This document shows positions 1-8,059 of a stretch of DNA of 45,478 nucleotides, piece after piece. The notes below the pieces were generated by a model. The model ran no database searches. It had not been told where the DNA came from and saw only the letters and a list, made by a program, of their open reading frames with translations. The DNA lies in assembly GCA_036259875.1 (NCBI GenBank), contig DATAAZ010000029.1, positions 1 through 45,478 of the forward strand. Direction: 5' to 3'. The stretch is from DATAAZ01 sp036259875. GTDB taxonomy: Bacteria > Actinomycetota > Thermoleophilia > Gaiellales > Gaiellaceae. Position 1 is the first letter of the stretch; each line of letters begins with the position of its first letter. The position numbers were made by a program, and so were the translations under genes.

Positions 1-233
1 CGCTGCTTGTCGTGCTTGTACTTCTGCTGCAGCGCCTTCAGCTCGGGAGCGACCGCCTGGAGCTTCTGCATCGAGCGGATCTGCTTCACCGTGAGCGGGA
101 CGATCACGATCCGCACCATCAGCGTGAGGACGACGATCGCGACACCCCAGTTGAGGCCCGCGGACGTGTGCAGCCACTCGAGGACCGCCGTGAGCGCGTC
201 CTCGATCGGCGTGAGGATCCCCGCGAGGATCAC
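1..233 (-). CDS. yidC: YidC/OxaA membrane insertase, N-terminal part (cut by window edge)
   Basis: Membrane protein insertase working with or without SecYEG. Read from the minus strand, 77 residues are present, starting at a GTG (231-233) that overlaps the yidD stop as GTGA. The visible part has a short amphipathic start, an extracellular stretch around WLHTSAGLNWG, and one clear membrane segment (GVAIVVLTLMVRIVIVPLTV) followed by the family motif region KQIRSMQKLQAVAPELKALQQKYK. There is no long periplasmic domain, so it is the short Gram-positive type. The rest of the gene lies beyond base 1. It is the fourth gene of the rpmH-rnpA-yidD-yidC cluster. Identity is based on motif and conserved neighbourhood. 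Confidence 0.9.
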   Translation of the reverse strand, partial: MILAGILTPIEDALTAVLEWLHTSAGLNWGVAIVVLTLMVRIVIVPLTVKQIRSMQKLQAVAPELKALQQKYKHDKQ

Positions 234-469
234 GCGCGCCTCCGGCGAAAGAGCGTTTGGTCGGTCACGTGGTCGACGCCTCCGTGACTCCACGGGTTAC
301 AACGCAGGAGCCGCCAGCCGGTGAGGACGAGGCCCCGGAGGAAGCCGTAGTCGCGGAGGGCGTCGATCGCATAGCGTGAGCAGCTCGGGTAGTACTTGCA
401 CCGCGGCCCGAGCAGTGGGCTCACGAGCGCCTGGTAGCCGCGGACGGCCAGGGTGGCGAGCACGGTCAC
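230..469 (-). CDS. yidD: Membrane protein insertion efficiency factor YidD
   Basis: Small protein of about 79 residues thought to assist YidC-dependent membrane insertion. It has an N-terminal amphipathic helix (VLATLAVRGYQALVSPLLG) and the family signature with conserved cysteines: CKYYPSCSRYAIDAL and, later, LRCNPWSHGGVDHV. The open frame extends further upstream, but the family start matches the GTG at 467-469, which overlaps the rnpA stop as GTGA; the gene ends with another GTGA overlap into yidC. Both overlaps suggest translational coupling in the rpmH-rnpA-yidD-yidC operon. Confidence 0.93.
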   Translation of the reverse strand: MTVLATLAVRGYQALVSPLLGPRCKYYPSCSRYAIDALRDYGFLRGLVLTGWRLLRCNPWSHGGVDHVTDQTLFRRRRA

Positions 470-831
470 GCCGGCGCCTCGTGTCCGGCGGCGTCGGCGA
501 GGCGGAATGCCTCGGCGACCTGGTCGCGCAGCCACCCGAACCCGCGTGCCGCGGCCGCCTCGTCGAGGCCCGCACGCACGACGAGCACGTAGTCGTGCCC
601 GCGCCGTAGGCCGGGCGCGAGCTCGTCGAAGGCGGCGCGGAGCGTCCGCTTCAGCCGGTTCCGTGCGACCGCGCCTCCGACCTTACGCGAGACGGCGAGG
701 CCGAGCCGGGACTCGGCGTCGTCATCGCGCGGGAACGAGTAGACGACGAGGTACCGCGTCGAAACCGACCGTCCCTTCCGGTAGACCTCGTCGAAGTCCC
801 GGGAGCGGGAGAGGCGCTGGCGGCGCTTCAC
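466..831 (-). CDS. rnpA: Ribonuclease P protein component
   Basis: Protein subunit of RNase P, which with the RNA subunit removes 5' leaders of tRNA precursors. The 121-residue product starts MKRRQRLSRSRDFDEVYRKG, typical of the family, and holds the RNR signature region (GLAVSRKVGGAVARNRLKRTLR) that binds the RNA. The ATG at 829-831 is the family start; rpmH lies 12 bp upstream. The C-terminal tail (AEAFRLADAAGHEAPA) is longer and more acidic than average. No RNase P RNA gene is in the window. Confidence 0.95.
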   Translation of the reverse strand: MKRRQRLSRSRDFDEVYRKGRSVSTRYLVVYSFPRDDDAESRLGLAVSRKVGGAVARNRLKRTLRAAFDELAPGLRRGHDYVLVVRAGLDEAAAARGFGWLRDQVAEAFRLADAAGHEAPA

Positions 832-843
832 GGGCGGGCGGCG

Positions 844-978
844 CTAGGCCGAGAGGCGCTTCCGGCCTTTCGCCCGGCGCCGCTTGATGATCGCTCGGCC
901 CGCGCGCGTTCGCATCCGCGCTCGGAACCCGTGCCGGCGCTTCCGCCGGCGCACGTTCGGTTGAAAGGTTCGCTTCAC
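844..978 (-). CDS. rpmH: 50S ribosomal protein L34
   Basis: Highly basic 44-residue large-subunit ribosomal protein beginning (V/M)KRTFQPNVRRRKRRHGFRAR and ending KGRKRLSA, the canonical L34 sequence. The GTG start at 976-978 is chosen because the L34 N-terminus begins exactly there and an AGGAG Shine-Dalgarno (minus strand, 981-985) lies 5 nt upstream; a longer open frame upstream is not supported. It is the first gene of the leftward cluster and is transcribed away from dnaA. Confidence 0.96.
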   Translation of the reverse strand: MKRTFQPNVRRRKRRHGFRARMRTRAGRAIIKRRRAKGRKRLSA

Positions 979-1029
979 GACTCCTGGCTGGCCTCTGAGC
1001 GCTCGCTCGGCCGGTCGACTCGAGAGAGT

Positions 1030-1061
1030 TCGGCCGCCCCGGGCGGCCGACGGCCAGTATA
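1030..1061 (-). promoter_or_regulatory. rpmH promoter -10 and 5' UTR hairpin
   Basis: On the minus strand a TATACT hexamer (1056-1061) fits a -10 element; no good -35 is visible. Immediately downstream the leader would contain a perfect 9-bp stem with a 3-nt loop (arms 1030-1038 and 1042-1050, TCGGCCGCC/GGCGGCCGA), ahead of the AGGAG and GTG of rpmH. The hairpin could control or attenuate the L34-RNase P operon; its function is inferred only from position. Confidence 0.45.
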
Positions 1062-1144
1062 GAGAACGCCCATCGTCGGCCCCGTCCCGAGCCGTCCGGA
1101 CGCAGCTGTGCGCGCGGACGAATTCGCAAAATCCTCGCTTCGAG

Positions 1145-1219
1145 AAATCCACAGGGCGATCGGCGCATGGCGAGCGCGATCCAGCCCTCTGTCCACACTG
1201 TGGAGATGGTTGTGGATAA
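1145..1219. other. Candidate oriC / DnaA-box cluster upstream of dnaA
   Basis: The 979-1346 gap holds no gene. A perfect DnaA box (TTATCCACA) lies on the minus strand at 1211-1219. Near-matches lie at 1189-1197 (CTGTCCACA, one mismatch to the actinobacterial TTGTCCACA), 1199-1207 (minus, ATCTCCACA) and 1145-1153 (AAATCCACA). The middle two form an inverted repeat (TCCACA-C-TGTGGA). A T-richer stretch follows at about 1242-1276. Gene orientation flips here, as expected at a replication origin or a DnaA-autoregulated promoter. Confidence 0.6.
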
Positions 1220-1346
1220 CCATGAAGTGCCTGCTCCCAAGGCGTTTTTACTCGGCTCGTTTTCCCCAGGGAGATTCGTTGTCGCCGCGAATCCCCGCTG
1301 CTAAGATCGCCGCCTTCCAGCGTCGGGCAAGGAGCAACTCGAGGGC

Positions 1347-2711
1347 GTGGAGCGACCTCTCGAACTGAGTGCGGACACCCTGTGGACCGAGGTTTCCGGG
1401 CGGCTACAGGAAGCGCTGAACGAGAGCACCTACCGGACCTGGTTTGGGGAGGCGGAGGGGGCTGAGTTGGACGGAAACGTCTTCGTCCTCAGCGTCTCGA
1501 ACGACTTCACGCGCGAGTGGATCGAGAACCACTTCCGCGGTCTCGTCGAGGCAGCGGTGCGCGACACGCTGGATGAGGAGCGGCAGGTCGAGATCACGGT
1601 CCGGCCCGCCGAGCCAGCCGCGTGGGAATCAGAGCCGGCCCGTTGGGGCGCCGACGGCGCCGAGGCTGCTCGCCGCGAGCCCGCCGGGCTGAACCCGAAG
1701 TACACGTTCGATCGGTTCGTCATCGGCTCCTCGAACCGCTTCGCGCACGCCGCCGCGCTCGCCGTCGCGGAGATGCCGGCGCAGGCATACAACCCGCTCT
1801 TCATCTACGGCGGCACCGGGCTCGGGAAGACGCATCTCCTCCAGGCGATCGCGCACTACATCGGCGACCACGCTCCCGACCTCTCCGCGCGCTACGTGAC
1901 GAGCGAGACCTTCATGAACGACTTCATCAACTCGCTCAGGGACAAGCGGATCGAAGGCTTCAAGCACCGCTACCGCCACTACGACCTGCTCCTCGTCGAC
2001 GACATCCAGTTCCTCGAGCACAAGGAACGCATCCAGGAGGAGTTCTTCCACACGTTCAACTCGCTCTACGAGGCCGGGCGCCAGATCGTGATCTCCTCTG
2101 ACCGGCCTCCCCGGGACATCGCGACGCTCGAGGCACGGCTCCGCTCCCGGTTCGAGTGGGGCCTCATCACCGATATCCAGCCGCCCGACCTCGAGACGCG
2201 GATCGCGATCCTTCGCAAGAAGGTCCACGCCGAGGGGAGGCACATCCCCGACCAGCAAGTTCTCACGTTCATCGCAAGCCGCATCTCGACGAACATTCGC
2301 GAGCTCGAGGGCGCGCTCACCCGCGTCGTCGCCTTTTCGTCCCTCACCGGACGGCCGATGACCGTCGACCTCGCACAGGAAGTCCTGAAGGACGTCTTCC
2401 CACAAGGAGAGATGCCGGAGGTCTCGGTGGAGCGGATCCAGGAGGCGGTCGTCGACCGCTTCGGCATCTCGCTCCAGGAGCTCACGGGCGACCGCCGCTC
2501 TCAGGCGATCGTCTATCCGCGCCAGGTCGCGATGTACCTCTGTCGCGAGCTCACCGACAGCTCGCTTCCGAAGATCGGCAAGAAGTTCGGAGGCCGCGAC
2601 CACACGACCGTCATTCACGCGACCTCCAAGATCGCGAAGCTGATCAAGGAAGACCGGAGTGTCTACAACCTCGTCCAGGAACTCACCGCGCGCATCAAGC
2701 AAGCGCGCTGA
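1347..2711 (+). CDS. dnaA: Chromosomal replication initiator DnaA
   Basis: AAA+ initiator that binds DnaA boxes and opens oriC. The 454 residues show the four domains: N-terminal interaction domain (about 1-85), a short acidic linker (about 86-113), an AAA+ core starting at GLNPKYTFDRFVIGSSNRFAHAAA with Walker A GGTGLGKT (155-162) and Walker B LLLVDDIQ (214-221), and a DNA-binding domain with the GGRDHTTVIHA signature near the C-terminus. The linker is short for an actinobacterium; streptomycete DnaA proteins are much longer. The start is GTG at 1347, with AAGGAG at 1329-1334, an unusually long 12 nt upstream. The upstream DnaA boxes suggest autoregulation. Confidence 0.97.
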   Translation: MERPLELSADTLWTEVSGRLQEALNESTYRTWFGEAEGAELDGNVFVLSVSNDFTREWIENHFRGLVEAAVRDTLDEERQVEITVRPAEPAAWESEPARWGADGAEAARREPAGLNPKYTFDRFVIGSSNRFAHAAALAVAEMPAQAYNPLFIYGGTGLGKTHLLQAIAHYIGDHAPDLSARYVTSETFMNDFINSLRDKRIEGFKHRYRHYDLLLVDDIQFLEHKERIQEEFFHTFNSLYEAGRQIVISSDRPPRDIATLEARLRSRFEWGLITDIQPPDLETRIAILRKKVHAEGRHIPDQQVLTFIASRISTNIRELEGALTRVVAFSSLTGRPMTVDLAQEVLKDVFPQGEMPEVSVERIQEAVVDRFGISLQELTGDRRSQAIVYPRQVAMYLCRELTDSSLPKIGKKFGGRDHTTVIHATSKIAKLIKEDRSVYNLVQELTARIKQAR

Positions 2712-2887
2712 CAGGGCCTGGGGACAAATCTCCGGAACCTGTGCGAATCTCTCCAATCCCGCGCGTTCTGTTGGAAACTGCCGCTTCTCCCCAGACGCGC
2801 TCCTCAGGCACACCCCGCACCGTTCCTCACGAGAGCGCCGTCATCCCCGTGTTCCACACTCCCTATGACTACGACGAGGTTTTTTAA

Positions 2888-4027
2888 TTGACGTCTCTCG
2901 ATACCGTTGCCGCGACGCGGATGAACGTCGCCTGTCGAAGCGAGGAGCTGGCGGAGAAGCTTGCGGTCGTGGGGCGTGGCGTCTCGACGAGGACGAGCGT
3001 CCACGTCCTGACCGGCATCCTGCTTCGCGCGGAGGAGGGGCGTCTCTGGCTCGCGGCGACCGATATGGAGATCTCGCTCCGCCTCGCGCTCGAGGCCGGT
3101 GTCGAGGAGGAAGGCTCCGTCGTCGTGCCTGGCCGGCTCCTCGTCGACATCGCTCGCCTGCTGCCGCCGGGCGACGTCGTGCTGGAGCACCGTGCCGAGG
3201 AGGGAATCGCGCGCCTGACGTGCGGGCCGGCGTCGTACGGGCTCCATACGTTCAGCGCCGAGGACTTCCCGCGCCTCCCGGAGCTCGACGCCACCGACCG
3301 CTTCACCGTTGAACGGCAGGCGTTCCTTGACACCGTCGCGAAGGTGAGCCGCTCGGCCTCGCGCGACGAGTCGCGGCCCGTCCTGACCGGGATCCTCGTT
3401 CGCTTCGATGAGGGAAAGCTGGTCATGGCGGCGACCGACTCGTACCGGTTGAGCGTCAAGGAGACGGCGCTCGAGCGGGGCCCGGGCCGCGAGCTCGAGG
3501 CGATCGTCCCCGCCCGGGCGCTCGGCGAGCTCGCCCGCCTGGCGCAAGCGACCGCGGCCGCCGAGCTCGAGATCGCAATCCAGGAGAACCAGGTCGTGTT
3601 CGACGTCGACGGCGTCGCACTGACCGCCCGTCGCATCGACGGGCAGTTTCCGAACTACAAGCAGCTCATTCCCGAGAGCTTCGAGGCCGAGGTCGACCTC
3701 CCGCGCGAGGAGTTCCTCGACGTGGTACGCCGTATCTCGCTCATGGCGCAGCGCAAGTCGCCGCTTCGCCTTCGCTTCCAGGAGGGCGAGGTCACGGTGA
3801 GCGCCCAGACGCAGGACGTCGGCGAGGCCCACGAGTCGCTACCGATTCGGTACGAAGGGGACGCGCTGGAGATCGGCTTCAACGCCGAGTTTCTACGCGA
3901 CGGGCTCGAATCGGTCAGCGATGATCGCGTCCGCCTCAAGCTGATCAGCCCGCTCCGGCCAGGGCTCGTGCAGGGCGCGTCCGACGACTTCCTCTACCTG
4001 ATCATGCCGATCAGGCTCGCGGGCTGA
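2888..4027 (+). CDS. dnaN: DNA polymerase III sliding clamp (beta subunit)
   Basis: Ring-shaped processivity clamp with three repeated domains. The 379-residue frame contains typical clamp segments such as VGRGVSTRTSVHVLTGILL, RPVLTGILVRFDEGKLVMAATDSYRLS and a C-terminal YLIMPIRLAG, the conserved end of the family. Two starts are possible. TTG at 2888 has GAGG (2876-2879) 8 nt upstream. ATG at 2921 (MNVACRSEELAEKL) aligns better with the usual N-terminus but lacks a clear Shine-Dalgarno. TTG is given because of the ribosome-binding site. A 177-bp gap separates it from dnaA, and it precedes recF. Confidence 0.95.
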   Translation: MTSLDTVAATRMNVACRSEELAEKLAVVGRGVSTRTSVHVLTGILLRAEEGRLWLAATDMEISLRLALEAGVEEEGSVVVPGRLLVDIARLLPPGDVVLEHRAEEGIARLTCGPASYGLHTFSAEDFPRLPELDATDRFTVERQAFLDTVAKVSRSASRDESRPVLTGILVRFDEGKLVMAATDSYRLSVKETALERGPGRELEAIVPARALGELARLAQATAAAELEIAIQENQVVFDVDGVALTARRIDGQFPNYKQLIPESFEAEVDLPREEFLDVVRRISLMAQRKSPLRLRFQEGEVTVSAQTQDVGEAHESLPIRYEGDALEIGFNAEFLRDGLESVSDDRVRLKLISPLRPGLVQGASDDFLYLIMPIRLAG

Positions 4028-4072
4028 GCGGGCGGGGTTGCGCCCGACAGGGCGTTCGGGTCGGGTGGTGGG

Positions 4073-5143
4073 GTGGTCGTCTCCCACGTCTCGCTCCGAG
4101 AGTTTCGCTCGTACGCGGCTCTGGAGCTTGACGTCGCGCCGGGCCTCGTGCTCGTGACGGGCGCCAACGGCGTCGGGAAGACGAACCTTCTCGAGGCGAT
4201 CCACGTCGGGAGCCAGGGATTCTCTCCCCGGACGCGCGCCGAGACGCGGCTCATCCGCTTCGGCGAGACGGCGGCCCGGGTCGCGCTTGCCGGGGCCGAG
4301 GGTGGTGTGCCGGTGGCGACGCGAGTCGCGTTCGCACGCCGCGAGGCGAAGCGGATCGAGCTGAACGGGGCACCACTCGCGAGCACGGACGAGCTTCGCA
4401 GCCGGCTTTCCGTGCTCGCGTTCGTGCCCGACCGACTCGCAGTCGTGAAGGGAAGCCCGATCGTCCGCCGCTCGTACTTCGACCGCATGCTGGGGCGTCT
4501 GTTTCCGACCGAGGCTCGCCTGCCCTCCGACTACGGCCGCGCGCTCGCGCAGCGAAACGAGGCGCTCCGCCGCGTCCGCGCGAGCGCCTCGACGGTCGCG
4601 GCGCTCGCTCCGTGGACGGAGCGCGTCGCCGAGCTCGGGACGTCGCTCGCGACGGCGCGCAGCGGGGTCGTCGAACTGCTCGCGCCGGCGTTCAGCGAGC
4701 GGGCGGCTGCGCTTGGGCTCGTTGACGCCGAGCTGGTGTACGAGCGCGCGCCGCTGACGGTGGGCGCTCTCGACGCGCGCTTGCAGCAGGACGTCGCCCG
4801 CGGCGCGACGAGCCTCGGCCCTCACCTGGCCGACGTGCGGATCGCGGCGGGCGGCCGCGAGCTGCGAAGCTTCGGGTCGCAAGGCGAACAGCGGATCGCC
4901 GTGCTCGCCCTCGTCCTGGCGGAGGCGGATGTGACTGCCGCCCGCCGCGAGGCGCCGCCGCTCCTCCTCCTCGACGACGTGATGAGCGAGCTCGACGAGA
5001 GCCGTCGCGCCGCTCTCGTCGACAGCCTTCCCTCCTCGGCGCAGACGCTCGTCACGGCGACAAGCGCCGAAGCGCTTCCGAGACGAGCGACCGCACCGAT
5101 GCAAGTGCTCGTCGTCAGCCCAGGGGAGGTGCACCCCGGTTGA
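4073..5143 (+). CDS. recF: DNA replication/repair protein RecF
   Basis: SMC-like ATPase that helps load RecA at single-strand gaps. The 356 residues begin VVSHVSLREFRSYAALELDV. Walker A is GANGVGKTN (about 30-38), followed by the RecF family stretch SQGFSPRT; the signature SFGSQGEQR precedes Walker B LLLLDDVMSELD. Length is close to the usual 360-380. The start is GTG at 4073, 45 bp after dnaN. The stop overlaps the TTG start of the following DciA-type gene (TTGA). Confidence 0.96.
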   Translation: MVVSHVSLREFRSYAALELDVAPGLVLVTGANGVGKTNLLEAIHVGSQGFSPRTRAETRLIRFGETAARVALAGAEGGVPVATRVAFARREAKRIELNGAPLASTDELRSRLSVLAFVPDRLAVVKGSPIVRRSYFDRMLGRLFPTEARLPSDYGRALAQRNEALRRVRASASTVAALAPWTERVAELGTSLATARSGVVELLAPAFSERAAALGLVDAELVYERAPLTVGALDARLQQDVARGATSLGPHLADVRIAAGGRELRSFGSQGEQRIAVLALVLAEADVTAARREAPPLLLLDDVMSELDESRRAALVDSLPSSAQTLVTATSAEALPRRATAPMQVLVVSPGEVHPG

Positions 5144-5610
5144 CGTGGCATCCCAAAACGATCGGCGAGGCCGTACTCGAGGAGTTGGGTCGCTTCGGGG
5201 CGGCCGGCGCGATCGGGGAAGTCGTAGCGGCTTGGCCGGACGCCGTCGGGCCGGCGATCGCACAGAACGCGTGGCCGGCCCGCATCGCGCGCGACGGGAC
5301 GCTCGTTGTCGCGGCGAGCGCGAGCGTGTGGGCGTTCGAGCTCACCAAGCTTGCGGGGGCGATTCACGTGCGGCTCCGAGAGCGGTTGGGCGAGCGGACG
5401 CCGCCCAGGCTGCGCTTCGTCGTGGGGCGCTTGCCCGAACGCGGCGCAGAGCCCGTAGCGATTTCGCCGCGGGCCGTGCCACAAGTGAGCGAGGCTGCCC
5501 GACGGGCCGCGAGCGAGATCGCAGCGACGATCGAGAACGAGGAGCTTCGCGACCTTGTTGCGAGGGCTGCGGCGGCCAGTCTGGCCCGTCGGTCGCGGGG
5601 ACGCGGATGA
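5140..5610 (+). CDS. DUF721 / DciA-type helicase-loading protein
   Basis: The 156-residue product has the DUF721 domain in its N-terminal two thirds (IGEVVAAWPDAVGPAIAQNAWPARIARDGTLVVAASASVWAFELTKLAGAI). The family's DciA members load the replicative helicase in bacteria lacking DnaC/DnaI; this function is assigned from family and position, as the gene sits between recF and gyrB as in other actinobacteria. The TTG start overlaps the recF stop (TTGA), and a GGGGAGG at 5122-5128 acts as ribosome-binding site. The C-terminus is Ala/Arg-rich and probably disordered. Confidence 0.85.
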   Translation: MTWHPKTIGEAVLEELGRFGAAGAIGEVVAAWPDAVGPAIAQNAWPARIARDGTLVVAASASVWAFELTKLAGAIHVRLRERLGERTPPRLRFVVGRLPERGAEPVAISPRAVPQVSEAARRAASEIAATIENEELRDLVARAAAASLARRSRGRG

Positions 5611-5668
5611 CCGGCCCCTCTGGTAAGCTTTGAGGTGCCCTAATTCGCCTTACTAGCAGGGCTTTTTC

Positions 5669-8059
5669 ATGACCGAGACGACGTACACGGCGAAGGACAT
5701 CACGGTCCTCGAGGGCCTCGAACCGGTCCGGCTTCGGCCGGGCATGTACATCGGCTCGACCGGCTCGCGCGGGCTTCACCACCTGGTATACGAGGTCGTC
5801 GACAACTCGGTCGACGAAGCGCTCGCGGGGCGGAACGACCGGATCGAGGTCACGTTGCGCCCGGACAACTCGGCGACGGTTCGCGACTGGGGCTCCGGCA
5901 TTCCCGTCGATGTGATGGCCGACCAGGGGCTGCCCGCGCTGACCGTCGTCCTCACCAAGCTGCACGCGGGCGGCAAGTTCGGAGGCGACGGCTACAAGGT
6001 GTCCGGCGGGCTCCACGGGGTCGGCGTCTCGGTCGTGAACGCGCTCTCCGAGTGGCTAGTCGCCGAGGTCCGCCGCGAGGGGAAGGTGTTCCGCCAGGAG
6101 TTCTCGCGCGGTGTCCCGACGACCGACATGGAGCTCGTCGGCAAGACGGCGAAGGACGACACCGGAACCTCGATCTCGTTCCTGCCCGACTCCGAGGTGT
6201 TCGACGAGATCGAGTTCTCGACGCAGACGCTCGTCCAGCGCCTCCGGGAGACCGCGTTCCTCACCCAGGGGCTTCGGATCGTGCTCGTCGACGAGCGGGA
6301 GGGCGAGGAGCGCCACGAGTTCCATGCCGAGGGCGGCATCCGCGACTTCGTCGCCTTCGTGAATCAAGCGAAGGAGCCGGTCCACAAGCACGTCGTCTAC
6401 TTCTGCGGCGAGAACGACCTCGGCTACGTCGAGGTGGCGATGCAGTGGAACACCTCGTACGTCGAGTCCGTCTTCTCGTTCGCGAACAACATCAACACGC
6501 ACGAGGGCGGCTCGCACCTCACGGGCTTCAAGAGCGCCCTGACCGCCACCCTCAACAAGTACGCGCGCGACAAGGGGTTCCTCAAGGAGAAGGAGGACAA
6601 TCTCGAAGGCGAGGACGTCCGTGAGGGGCTTGCCGCCGTGCTCTCGGTGAAGCTCCGCGACCCCCAGTTCGAGGGGCAGACGAAGACGAAGCTCGGAAAC
6701 CCGTGGGTCGAGGGTCTCGTCAAGCAGACGGTGAACGCACGGCTCGCCGAGTTCCTCGAGGAGAACCCGGGCGACGCGCGCCAGATCGTGCAGAAGGCGA
6801 TCTCGGCCGCCCGCGCTCGGCAGGCGGCGCGCAAGGCGCGCGAGCTGACGCGGCGAAAGAGCGCGCTCGAGGGCGCGTCGCTCCCCGGCAAGCTCGCCGA
6901 CTGCACGATTCGCGACCCCGAGGCGGCCGAGCTCTTCATCGTCGAGGGCGACTCGGCGGGCGGCTCGGCCAAGAAGGGGCGCGACCGCACCTACCAGGCG
7001 ATCCTCCCCCTCCGCGGGAAGATCATCAACTCGGAGAAGAACCGCATCAACAAGGTGCTCTCGAACGCCGAGATCCAGGCGATGATCACCGCGATCGGGA
7101 CCGGGATCGGCGACGAGTTCGACATCTCGCGGCTTCGCTACCACCGCGTGATCGTGATGACGGACGCCGACGTCGACGGCTCCCACATCCGCACGCTGAT
7201 CCTCACCTTCCTCTTCCGGCAGATGCCGGAGCTGATCGACCGCGGCCACGTGTTCATCGCGGTTCCGCCCCTCTACAAGGTCAAGGTCGGAAACCAGGAG
7301 TTCTACTTCGAGAAGGACGCCCAGCTCGAGGAGCTCCTCGTCCGCGAGCGCGTGGGCGACCTCGAAATCGGCTCCCGCGACGGCGAGCCGGTGAAGATGA
7401 CCGAGGCACGGTGGAGCCGTTTCACGCGCGCGCTCGCCGAGCTCGAGGGCTGGACGGCGCGACTGCGCGCCGACTTCGGCCCCGCGCCTGCCGACTTCGT
7501 CCTCGCGCACCGCCTGGTCGAAGCCGAGATCGAGCAGCCGGGCGACTTGCCCGCGGCCCTCGCTTCCGTCGGCGAGAACGGGTACGACGTCTCGCTGCTC
7601 GGAACCGACGACGATGGGTTCGACGTCAAGGTGGTCGAGAAGGCGACGAACGCGGCGCAGATCGTCCGCGTTCCCATCGAGCTCCTCGCGTCGCCTGTGT
7701 ACGCGAACGTCCGGCGCGCGTACGCGAGGCTCGGCGAGGTCGTCGGCCCGCCGCCCTTCACGGTGGGCACCGGGAAGAAGGCGCGTCAGGCGGAGACGTT
7801 CGTCGACCTGCGGCTGGACGTGCTCGAGGTCGCGAAAGACGGGATCCAGATCACGCGCTTCAAGGGCCTCGGCGAGATGAACGACGACCAGCTCTGGGAG
7901 ACGACGATGGACCCGTCCCGCCGCCTCCTCATTCGGGTCGACGTGGAAGACGCGTCCGCCGCGGACCAGGTCTTCTCGATTCTGATGGGCGACCAGGTCG
8001 AGCCGCGTCGCGAGTTCATCGAGCAGAACGCGAAGGACGTGCGCTTCCTCGATGTCTGA
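5669..8059 (+). CDS. gyrB: DNA gyrase subunit B (with TOPRIM insert)
   Basis: ATPase subunit of the type II topoisomerase that introduces negative supercoils. The 796 residues contain the GHKL ATPase (RPGMYIGSTGSRGLHHLVYEVVDNSVDEA, GGKFGGDGYKVSGGLHGVGVSVVNALS), the transducer, and TOPRIM motifs EGDSAGGSAKKGRDRTYQAILPLRGKIINSEKN and MTDADVDGSHIRTL. It ends with TRFKGLGEMNDDQLWETTMDPSRR. Between about residues 545 and 720 is an insert of roughly 165 residues resembling the one in Escherichia coli GyrB; actinobacterial GyrB usually lacks it (650-690 residues). The ATG at 5669 is the family start. The 3' end is duplicated before gyrA. Confidence 0.97.
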   Translation: MTETTYTAKDITVLEGLEPVRLRPGMYIGSTGSRGLHHLVYEVVDNSVDEALAGRNDRIEVTLRPDNSATVRDWGSGIPVDVMADQGLPALTVVLTKLHAGGKFGGDGYKVSGGLHGVGVSVVNALSEWLVAEVRREGKVFRQEFSRGVPTTDMELVGKTAKDDTGTSISFLPDSEVFDEIEFSTQTLVQRLRETAFLTQGLRIVLVDEREGEERHEFHAEGGIRDFVAFVNQAKEPVHKHVVYFCGENDLGYVEVAMQWNTSYVESVFSFANNINTHEGGSHLTGFKSALTATLNKYARDKGFLKEKEDNLEGEDVREGLAAVLSVKLRDPQFEGQTKTKLGNPWVEGLVKQTVNARLAEFLEENPGDARQIVQKAISAARARQAARKARELTRRKSALEGASLPGKLADCTIRDPEAAELFIVEGDSAGGSAKKGRDRTYQAILPLRGKIINSEKNRINKVLSNAEIQAMITAIGTGIGDEFDISRLRYHRVIVMTDADVDGSHIRTLILTFLFRQMPELIDRGHVFIAVPPLYKVKVGNQEFYFEKDAQLEELLVRERVGDLEIGSRDGEPVKMTEARWSRFTRALAELEGWTARLRADFGPAPADFVLAHRLVEAEIEQPGDLPAALASVGENGYDVSLLGTDDDGFDVKVVEKATNAAQIVRVPIELLASPVYANVRRAYARLGEVVGPPPFTVGTGKKARQAETFVDLRLDVLEVAKDGIQITRFKGLGEMNDDQLWETTMDPSRRLLIRVDVEDASAADQVFSILMGDQVEPRREFIEQNAKDVRFLDV

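Noticed and set aside
1629..4000. Long open frames antisense to dnaA and dnaN (and similar ones antisense to gyrB, gyrA, polX and others)
   Set aside because: They mirror real genes, have Arg/Glu-rich low-complexity translations and no recognisable domains; they come from the high GC content.
5630..5656. gyrB promoter TTGAGG-15-TACTAG
   Set aside because: The spacer is too short and the -10 lacks the final T.
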